NCBI RefSeq assembly: GCF_000348785.1
Contig: NC_020520.1
Coordinates: 3,658,001-3,722,000, forward strand
DNA from: Ilumatobacter coccineus YM16-304
Lineage (GTDB): Bacteria; Actinomycetota; Acidimicrobiia; Acidimicrobiales; Ilumatobacteraceae
DNA length: 64,000 nt
Direction of reading: 5' to 3'
A program made the translations under genes and the position numbers. The first letter of the stretch is position 1, and every line of letters begins with the position of its first letter. This document shows positions 58,870 through 64,000 of this stretch, one piece after another. The notes under the pieces are model-generated. The model was not told the DNA's origin and ran no database searches. It saw only the letters and a list, made by a program, of their open reading frames with translations.

Positions 58870-59187
58870 ATGAAAGATCTCTTGGGCGACATCGCCCGAT
58901 GGAGGGCCGCCGGCGAACGGATCGCCGTGGCCAGAGTGGTCGACATCGAAGGTTCGGGCCCGCGACTGCCTGGTGCCGCCATGGCGGTGACCGAGTCGGG
59001 AGAAGTGGCCGGCAGCGTGAGCGGCGGGTGCGTCGAAGGCGCGGTCGTCGGCGAAGCCCTCTCGATCCTCGACGGCACCACCGAGCCGCGCGTGGTCACG
59101 TTCGGGTACTCCGACGACGAGGCGTTCGCCGTCGGGCTCACCTGTGGCGGCACGATCCACCTGTTCATCGAGGAGTTGGCCTGGTGA
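58870..59187 (+). CDS. XdhC/CoxI family protein, N-terminal domain as a separate gene
   Basis: A 105-residue protein equal to the XdhC_CoxI domain (RIAVARVVDIEGSGPRLPGAAMAV...GSVSGGCVEGAVV...VGLTCGGTIHLFIEEL). XdhC binds molybdenum cofactor, has it sulfurated and delivers it to the hydroxylase. The CGGT/GGCVE motifs are intact. The second domain is encoded by the next gene, whose GTG overlaps this stop. Split XdhC pairs are common in actinobacteria, so this is not a recent frameshift. Confidence 0.88.
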   Translation: MKDLLGDIARWRAAGERIAVARVVDIEGSGPRLPGAAMAVTESGEVAGSVSGGCVEGAVVGEALSILDGTTEPRVVTFGYSDDEAFAVGLTCGGTIHLFIEELAW

Positions 59188-59996
59188 GCGACGCCCCGAT
59201 CTTCGACCGCTACGCCGCCCTCATCGAGGCCGAGGAGCCCGTCGCCCTCGCCACCGTGATCGACGGGCCACACGTCGGCGCCAAGTTGCTCGTCACCACC
59301 GACGGCGCCGACCCCATCGGGTCACTCGGGCACCCCGAACTCGACCGAGTGGTGGGTCGTGACGCACTCGCCGAACTCGAAGCCGCCCGCTCGGGAGTCC
59401 GCAGCTACGGCCCCGAAGGCCAGACCACGCCGGAAGACCTCGTCGACCAGCCCACGATCCGCGTGTTCGTCGAGTCGCACGCTCCGCCCCCGCAGATGTG
59501 GATCTTCGGCGCGGTCGACTTCACCGCAGCACTCGCTCGAGTCGCCAAGGTGCTCGGCTACCGGGTCACGGTGTGCGACGCGCGCGAGGTGTTCGCGACC
59601 AAGCGGCGCTTCCCGATGGCCGATGCCGTACGCGTCACCTGGCCGACACCGATGTTCGACGAGCTCGGCGCCGACCTGACCCCACGCGACGCCGTGTGCA
59701 TCCTCACCCACGATCCGAAGTTCGACGTTCCCGCGGTGCAGGGTGCGTTGGCGACGCGGGTGGGCTACATCGGGGTGATGGGGAGCCGCAAGACGCACGC
59801 CAAGCGCATGGAGCGTCTGGCCGATGTCGGGCTCACCAGCGAGCAGCTCGATCGGCTGCTCTCACCCATCGGCCTCGACATCGGGGCACGGACGCCCGAG
59901 GAGACCGCGGTGAGCATCTGCGCCGAGATCATCGCTCGCCGGACCGGCAAGATGGTCCCCAGCCTCAAAGACAGCACCGGCCCCATCCACTCCTGA
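59184..59996 (+). CDS. XdhC Rossmann-domain protein (XdhC C-terminal half)
   Basis: A 270-residue protein. The first ~100 residues resemble a second XdhC_CoxI-like region (EEPVALATVIDGPHVGAKLLVT). The rest is the XdhC_C Rossmann domain: WIFGAVDFTAALARVAKVLGYRVTVCDAREVFAT, then VGYIGVMGSRKTHAKRMERL and GLDIGARTPEETAVSICAEI. It works with the preceding gene in Mo-cofactor sulfuration and insertion. Confidence 0.87.
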   Translation: MSDAPIFDRYAALIEAEEPVALATVIDGPHVGAKLLVTTDGADPIGSLGHPELDRVVGRDALAELEAARSGVRSYGPEGQTTPEDLVDQPTIRVFVESHAPPPQMWIFGAVDFTAALARVAKVLGYRVTVCDAREVFATKRRFPMADAVRVTWPTPMFDELGADLTPRDAVCILTHDPKFDVPAVQGALATRVGYIGVMGSRKTHAKRMERLADVGLTSEQLDRLLSPIGLDIGARTPEETAVSICAEIIARRTGKMVPSLKDSTGPIHS

Positions 59997-59999
59997 CCA

Positions 60000-60111
60000 G
60001 TTTTGCCCCGCAGATCCGTCATCCCTGACCGATTCCAGGAGCAAAACCGGTGGGGGTGGGAGCGTTTTGACCCGCAGATCCGTCATCCGTGACGGATGAC
60101 GGGGGTGAAAC
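60000..60111. repeat. 64-bp-spaced pair of hairpin repeats in a convergent gap
   Basis: Two units starting at 60000 and 60064 share GTTTTGMCCCGCAGATCC followed by GTCATCC. Unit 1 closes with GCAAAAC (GTTTTGC/GCAAAAC stem). Unit 2 contains a perfect CGTCATCCG-TGA-CGGATGACG palindrome (60081-60101). Located between the 3' ends of xdhC and the NlpC/P60 gene, they may act as a bidirectional transcription stop, although U-tracts are short. Confidence 0.8.
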
Positions 60112-60128
60112 CAGAGATGGTGGGCGGG

Positions 60129-60815
60129 TCAGGCGGTGGGGTCGCCCCAGCTGACGGTGTTGCGTCGGCTGGCGGAGATCGTGTCGATCTCGACGGTGCG
60201 ACCCGTGCTCACGCTGTGCACGATCGCGTCATCGACGCCGAGGTAGAGCATGACGTGACCCGGGTAGTGGACCAGGTCGCCGGCCTTCGCCGTTTCACGC
60301 GACACCGATTCGGCTTCGGAGATCTGGCTGCCGCTCTGGCGGTACAACTCGACACCGGCGCCGTCCCAGGCGTAGGCGGTGAGGCCGGAGCAGTCGAAAC
60401 CTTCGCCTTCAACGCTCGAGTTCGTGCGATACGGAACGCCGACCTGCGTCAGCGCGCCGAGTACCGCCCGCTGGTGATCGAGCGGAGCAGAACCCCAGGC
60501 GTCGACCATGGCGAGTTCGTCGTAACCGAGCTGCTGTGCGGTGTACCGGGCGGTGATCGCCCGGTGCCAGGCGAACGTGCGAGCGTCGGCGGCGTCGCCG
60601 CTCGCCTCGTAGGCATCGAGCGCAGCGACCGCCTGATCGGCGGACGCCGTGATCTCGGCAGCGAGTGCGTTGACCGGGAGTTCGCCATCGGACGCCGAAG
60701 CGGTCGAGCCGTCGGTGAGCGTCAGCGTTGCGCACAGGCCGATCGCTGCGGTTGCCGCTGCGGCCGACCGGGCGAACTTGCGAGCGCGCAGGGCAAAGGA
60801 AGAAGTGGAGTTCAT
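60129..60815 (-). CDS. Secreted NlpC/P60 peptidoglycan hydrolase
   Basis: A 228-residue exported protein with a signal peptide (ARKFARSAAAATAAIGLCATLTLTDGSTASA) and an NlpC/P60 domain near 115-225. The catalytic Cys is C142 in FDCSGL, His is H187 in YPGHVMLYLG, and H200 may be the third residue. These enzymes cut peptide stems or cross-links of peptidoglycan. The domain between signal and catalytic part is short, without LysM or SH3. The start at 60815 (MNSTSSFALR) gives the cleanest signal. A hairpin sits immediately before the start codon. Confidence 0.9.
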   Translation of the reverse strand: MNSTSSFALRARKFARSAAAATAAIGLCATLTLTDGSTASASDGELPVNALAAEITASADQAVAALDAYEASGDAADARTFAWHRAITARYTAQQLGYDELAMVDAWGSAPLDHQRAVLGALTQVGVPYRTNSSVEGEGFDCSGLTAYAWDGAGVELYRQSGSQISEAESVSRETAKAGDLVHYPGHVMLYLGVDDAIVHSVSTGRTVEIDTISASRRNTVSWGDPTA

Positions 60816-60819
60816 GTGT

Positions 60820-60855
60820 GTCAGAAAGAATCTCGAAGGTGTCGAGACATCTGAC
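60820..60855 (-). promoter_or_regulatory. Stem-loop abutting the NlpC/P60 start codon
   Basis: Two nested arms: outer GTCAGA (60820-60825)/TCTGAC (60850-60855) and inner TCTCGA (60831-60836)/TCGAGA (60842-60847). In the mRNA the hairpin ends 4 nt before AUG and covers the place of a Shine-Dalgarno sequence. It could limit translation. No known riboswitch consensus was recognised. Confidence 0.55.
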
Positions 60856-60917
60856 CAAGACGCCATTGTCTCGATCGTGGCGATGCCAACTGCCACGAGC
60901 TCTCGTGACAGCTAGGT

Positions 60918-60947
60918 AACATATCGTCACACAATCGAAATACTCAA
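60918..60947 (-). promoter_or_regulatory. Possible promoter of the NlpC/P60 gene
   Basis: Reading leftward: TTGAGT (60947-60942), an 18-nt spacer, then TATGTT (60923-60918). This is the most AT-rich stretch nearby and would give a leader of ~95 nt containing a CACGAG/CTCGTG palindrome and the start-proximal hairpin. Assignment is by consensus only. Confidence 0.35.
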
Positions 60948-61055
60948 GTCGAAATCGCGACTTTCTGTGTCGTTCACATGACGGACCATCTCGATCGTCC
61001 ACTCGCAACATCCGACGAGCGCGACTCGCGCCGCCGCTATCGGCACACTGTGGCG

Positions 61056-61754
61056 ATGCCGAACGTCGTCGGAGTGCTGCTGGCCGCCGGCGCCGGATCG
61101 CGCTTCACCGGCCCGACCCACAAGCTCCTCGCCCGCCTCGACGCCACTCGCGACCGACCGTCCGAGACCGTCGTCGAACGTGCCCTGGCATCGTTGGTCG
61201 CCGCCGACATCGGCCCGGTGGTCGTGGTGACGGGTGCCGCCGATCTCGACGCGCTGCTCGCCCCCGGCCGCGCAGCGTCACCCGGAACATCCGGTCCGTC
61301 CGACCAGCGACCCGGCGAGACGTCCGGTCGCACGTCGCCCACCGACGAACAACCTGCCGTCACCGTCGCGCACAACCCGCGCTGGGCCGACGGGCAGGCC
61401 ACGTCGGTACAGGTCGGCATCGACGCAGCACGACGACTCGGCGCCGATCGCGTCGTGTTCGGCCTCGGCGATCAGCCCGGTGTCACCAGCGCCGCGTGGC
61501 GCACGGTCGCCGCCGCGAGTGCGGGTGCGACCATCACCGTTGCCTCGTACGATGGGCGGCGCGGCAACCCCGTCGCAGTCGGAACTGAACTCTGGGAGCT
61601 GCTTCCCGACGAGGGCGACGAAGGCGCACGCAGTCTGATGCGGCTTCGCCCCGACCTCGTGGTTGAAGTAGCGTGCTCTGGTTCATCCGACGACATCGAC
61701 ACCACAGAGGATCTCCGCCGATGGCAGAACAACTCGTCAACGAATTCACCGTGA
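61056..61754 (+). CDS. MobA-like NTP transferase (molybdenum cofactor cytidylyltransferase type)
   Basis: A 232-residue protein with the nucleotidyltransferase signature VVGVLLAAGAGSRFTGPTHKLL at the N-terminus, VAHNPRWADGQATSVQVGI in the middle and VFGLGDQPGV as the metal site. Members of this MocA/CoxI-neighbour group add CMP to Mo-molybdopterin to make the MCD cofactor that form I/II hydroxylases need, which fits the cox context. A ~35-residue Gly/Pro/Ser/Thr-rich insertion (near 85-120) is unusual. ATG 61056 was chosen. The 3' end overlaps coxG by 34 nt. Confidence 0.85.
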   Translation: MPNVVGVLLAAGAGSRFTGPTHKLLARLDATRDRPSETVVERALASLVAADIGPVVVVTGAADLDALLAPGRAASPGTSGPSDQRPGETSGRTSPTDEQPAVTVAHNPRWADGQATSVQVGIDAARRLGADRVVFGLGDQPGVTSAAWRTVAAASAGATITVASYDGRRGNPVAVGTELWELLPDEGDEGARSLMRLRPDLVVEVACSGSSDDIDTTEDLRRWQNNSSTNSP

Positions 61755-62413
61755 ATCGCCCGATCGCCGAGGCGTGGCCGATCATCACGAACGTGGAGAA
61801 GATCGCTCCGTGCCTGCCGGGCGCCGAGCTGCAGGAGATCGCGCACGACGACGAGAAGGGCGAGGTCTACCGTGGCGTCGTCAAGGTCAAGCTCGGTGCG
61901 ATCTCGACGCAGTTCAAGGGCGACGCCCACTTCGTCGAGCGTGACGACGAGAACTACCGCGCCGTCATCAAGGGCAAGGGCCGCGACACGGGCGGGCGCG
62001 GCAACGCCTCGGCCGACATCACCGCGCAGGCCGAGAGCCTCTCCCCCACCAGCACGAAGGTCGTCGTCACGACCGACCTGCACATCACCGGCAAGGTCGC
62101 CCAGTTCGGGCGCGGCATCCTCGGCGACGTGAGCGCCAAGCTCATCGATCAGTTCGCCGAGAACCTCAACGAGATGATCGACCAGGACGGCGTCGGCGAT
62201 GCTGCACCCGCAGCCGACACCGAAGCACCCACCGAAGCCGCTCCTGCGGTCGAGGCCGCCGACGACGAGCCCAAGGTTCGCAAGATCAACGGTCCGGCCG
62301 CCGAGCCGATCGACCTCATGGACGTGAGCGGCGGCTCGATCATCAAGCGCGCGGCACCCGCCTTCGCCGCGCTGCTGGTGATCTTGTTCTTCCTCCGTCG
62401 CCGCCGGAGCTGA
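61721..62413 (+). CDS. CoxG-like SRPBCC protein with C-terminal membrane anchor
   Basis: A 230-residue protein. Residues 1-150 are the CoxG/SRPBCC domain (FTVNRPIAEAWPIITNVEKIAPCLPGAELQEI...GRGILGDVSAKLIDQFAENL). An Ala/Glu-rich linker follows, then a terminal hydrophobic helix (AAPAFAALLVILFFL) and RRRRS. CoxG is reported to recruit CO dehydrogenase to the membrane, and related proteins deliver quinone; the tail anchor fits this. Starts inside the MobA-like gene. Confidence 0.9.
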   Translation: MAEQLVNEFTVNRPIAEAWPIITNVEKIAPCLPGAELQEIAHDDEKGEVYRGVVKVKLGAISTQFKGDAHFVERDDENYRAVIKGKGRDTGGRGNASADITAQAESLSPTSTKVVVTTDLHITGKVAQFGRGILGDVSAKLIDQFAENLNEMIDQDGVGDAAPAADTEAPTEAAPAVEAADDEPKVRKINGPAAEPIDLMDVSGGSIIKRAAPAFAALLVILFFLRRRRS

Positions 62414-62883
62414 TGGACGACCTCGCTCGGGTCGAAGAGCTTCTCGGGCGACGCCCACGCGGCCAGTTCGACGTCGTCGTGCGCGCCGACGACGGCGACC
62501 CGATCGTCGTTCGCAACGCCCCGTTTCTCGACGACGGAACGCCCATGCCGACGCGCTACTACCTCGTGGGTGCCGAGCACGTCAAAGCCGTCAGCCGCGT
62601 CGAAGCGGCCGGCGGTGTCAACCAGGTCGAGGCAGAACTCGACGATGCCGTCATCGATGCCATCCACCAGCGATACCACGACGAGCGTCAGGCAGCGATT
62701 CCCGCCGATCACGACGGCCCCGTCCCGTACGGCGGGGTCGGTGGCACCCGCACCGGGGTGAAGTGTCTACATGCACACGTCGCACACGAACTCGCCACCG
62801 GCGACGACGAGATCGGCAAGTGGACGCTGGCGCGCATTCCGCCGCCCATCGGCACCGCCGCCCCCTCGGAGGCCGGCTCGTGA
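62413..62883 (+). CDS. DUF501 family protein
   Basis: A 156-residue protein with the DUF501 pattern: LLGRRPRGQFDVVVRADDGDPIVVRNAPFLDDGTPMPTRYYLVG, then VSRVEAAGGVNQVEAEL, and late GGVGGTRTGVKCLHAHVAHELATGDDEIGKW with conserved Cys/His. In actinobacteria DUF501 is normally between ftsB and ppx; here it is ~24 kb from ftsB but still next to a Ppx-like gene. Function unknown. Stop/start coupled (TGATG) with coxG. Confidence 0.9.
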   Translation: MDDLARVEELLGRRPRGQFDVVVRADDGDPIVVRNAPFLDDGTPMPTRYYLVGAEHVKAVSRVEAAGGVNQVEAELDDAVIDAIHQRYHDERQAAIPADHDGPVPYGGVGGTRTGVKCLHAHVAHELATGDDEIGKWTLARIPPPIGTAAPSEAGS

Positions 62884-63398
62884 ACCCCGACCCCGGTGGA
62901 CTCACCGTCCACATCGACGACCGAACCGTGCAGATCACGATGACGGGCGGGGGCGACTGGTCGATGCCGATCGGGCCGTTGTCGTTGGTCGACGGTGAAC
63001 TCGAGCGCGCCGACCGACCGTCACCGGCACAACTCACCAACGCACTCGGCATCGTCGCCGACCACTTCGACGACGTCATCCTCGACACCCCGATGGTCGC
63101 CGCCGCCCCGTCCGTGTCGTTCAGCGGACGACACGCGCTCGAAGTCGCTCGAGTCGAGGTCGGCTCGACCACGGTGCCCGACGGCTACGTCTTGCAGCGT
63201 GCCGATGCCGACGAGGTGTTCCGCACGCTCGTCGGCGAGTCGATCGCCGACCGACGCGACAACCCGGGCCTCGACCCCGACCACGTCGAGTCGATCATCG
63301 GGACCTGCTGCGTGATCCTGGCGATCGTCCGACGCCTCGACCTCCAACACGCGTACGTCGCCGACACGCCCACCGCCCCGACCTCCGGTGACGACTGA
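62880..63398 (+). CDS. Protein resembling the C-terminal half of Ppx/GppA
   Basis: A 172-residue protein starting with GTG that overlaps the DUF501 stop. TMTGGGDWSMPIGPLSLVDGELERADRPSPAQL resembles the GGGSxE...SLPLGAVRLTE...DPP part of exopolyphosphatase/guanosine pentaphosphatase. VSFSGRHALEVARVEVG resembles the GxxGT phosphate loop. GLDPDHVESIIGTCCVILAIV resembles the closing GL.P.RADVI..GA.IL helix. The N-terminal ASKHA subdomain and catalytic Glu are missing, so activity is doubtful. The synteny DUF501-ppx supports this reading, which is otherwise inference from pattern. Confidence 0.55.
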   Translation: MNPDPGGLTVHIDDRTVQITMTGGGDWSMPIGPLSLVDGELERADRPSPAQLTNALGIVADHFDDVILDTPMVAAAPSVSFSGRHALEVARVEVGSTTVPDGYVLQRADADEVFRTLVGESIADRRDNPGLDPDHVESIIGTCCVILAIVRRLDLQHAYVADTPTAPTSGDD

Positions 63399-63399
63399 C

Positions 63400-64000
63400 A
63401 TGGTGCTGCGTCATCCTTCTCGGTCGCTCGCACCGCTGCGCCTGTACGGCAAGCGCATCATGCTCCGACCACTCGCCCCCAACGACTTCCGGTCGTGGAG
63501 CGAGGTGCGGCAACGCAACGGCGAATGGCTCACGGTGTGGGAGCCGAGTCGCCAAGCGCATCAGCCCGATCCGACCACCGACCGTTCGGCCTTCTCGTCA
63601 CGATGCCTCCAGCGTGACCGCGACCGGGCGGCCGGCACCGCGTACCAGTTCGGCATCTTCGTCGACCAGCAGATCGCCGGCGAGGTCAACCTCAACAACG
63701 TGATCCGCGGCGCCATGCAGTCGTGCACCGTCGGGTACTGGATCGATCAAGCCCACGCAGGCAACGGCTACACCGCCGAGGGCGTGGTGCTCGTCCTGCA
63801 GTTCGCGTTCGAACAGTTGGGACTGCACCGAGTCGAGATCTGCATCGTGCCACGCAACCATCGCAGCCGACGGATCGTCGAGAAGCTCGGCATCCGAGAC
63901 GAAGGAACCGCGCAGCGCTACCTCGAGATCAACGGCGAGTGGGAAGACCACATCCGGTACGGCATCACCAGCGAAGAGTGGACGACGCGTCGCAGCGAAC
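63400..64000 (+). CDS. GNAT-family N-acetyltransferase (RimJ/RimL type), 3' end outside window
   Basis: About 200 residues are visible and the frame is open at the edge. LYGKRIMLRPLAPNDFRSWSEVR is the RimJ/RimL-like opening. The acetyl-CoA region is GYWIDQAHAGNGYTAEGVVLV, then FEQLGLHRVEICIVPRNHRSRRIVEKLG and the closing IRDEGTAQRYLEINGEWEDH. It should acetylate an N-terminal or small-molecule amine, perhaps a ribosomal protein. Located 1 nt after the Ppx-like gene. Confidence 0.9.
   Translation, partial: MVLRHPSRSLAPLRLYGKRIMLRPLAPNDFRSWSEVRQRNGEWLTVWEPSRQAHQPDPTTDRSAFSSRCLQRDRDRAAGTAYQFGIFVDQQIAGEVNLNNVIRGAMQSCTVGYWIDQAHAGNGYTAEGVVLVLQFAFEQLGLHRVEICIVPRNHRSRRIVEKLGIRDEGTAQRYLEINGEWEDHIRYGITSEEWTTRRSE

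Noticed and set aside
58870-59996. Frameshifted XdhC pseudogene
   Set aside because: Both parts have complete domains, and the second has its own GTG overlapping the first stop; two-gene XdhC is a normal arrangement.
60816-60977. c-di-AMP (ydaO) riboswitch before the NlpC/P60 gene
   Set aside because: Such leaders are common before actinobacterial wall hydrolases, but the conserved ydaO core sequences are absent; only simple palindromes were found.

Overview
The window is high-GC DNA, densely packed with genes, from a bacterial chromosome that looks actinobacterial. Frequent GTG starts, many 1-8 nt stop/start overlaps, a bL37-type and a bS22-type mini ribosomal protein, and the orders metG-tatD-(rpfB slot)-ksgA-ispE, tRNA-Gln-glmU-prs-rplY-pth-mfd-lipoprotein-mazG and eno-ftsB all support this. 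The mixture is most like Acidimicrobiia (Ilumatobacter-like); that placement is inference from gene content, not from a marker search.

Layout. 0-2.4 kb: leftward sulfate-assimilation genes (partial cysD, a CysQ/Hal2-type phosphatase, an Rrf2 regulator) with a perfect 14-bp inverted repeat just upstream of cysD. 2.4-12 kb: an HTH-nSTAND-WD40 protein, a VOC protein, the bL37 mini-gene, a serine hydrolase, a PHP-domain protein, an array of exact 34-bp period repeats, a lipoprotein beta-propeller and an AbiEi/DUF559-like gene bracketed by inverted repeats. 12-38.8 kb: mainly conserved housekeeping genes: ychF, rsmI, metG, tatD, rsmA, ispE, bS22, tRNA-Gln, a GlmU without its acetyltransferase half, prs, rplY, pth, mfd, mazG, eno, nei and ftsB. 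38.8-42.2 kb: a large YdiJ-type flavin/Fe-S oxidase divergent from a molybdenum hydroxylase, with a second repeat array (36-bp period) in the gap. 42-62.4 kb: a form II (AYRGAGR-type) carbon-monoxide-dehydrogenase-like molybdenum hydroxylase locus. It has two large subunits, one small and one medium subunit, and the maturation set (MoxR/CoxD, VWA/CoxE, a two-gene XdhC, a MobA-like nucleotidyltransferase and CoxG). It is interrupted by a K+ channel, a HAD phosphatase, a BtuF-like protein, a PAP2 enzyme, an SDR, GlgX and an NlpC/P60 hydrolase. 62.4-64 kb: DUF501, a protein resembling only the C-terminal half of Ppx/GppA, and a partial GNAT acetyltransferase.

How the genes work together. The first operon would make and recycle activated sulfate under Rrf2 control. 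The central block is translation, isoprenoid, cell-wall precursor and transcription-repair housekeeping. The cox-like genes would build and mature a Mo/2Fe-2S/FAD hydroxylase whose substrate cannot be read from sequence.

The most unusual content is intergenic: several unrelated, precisely phased short-repeat families (13-mers every 34 bp in two opposed blocks; a 36-bp tandem array; a 37-bp hairpin element in three copies; a 64-bp-period pair). The two largest arrays both lie in gaps between divergent genes. No CRISPR array, insertion sequence, transposase, integrase or rRNA gene was seen.
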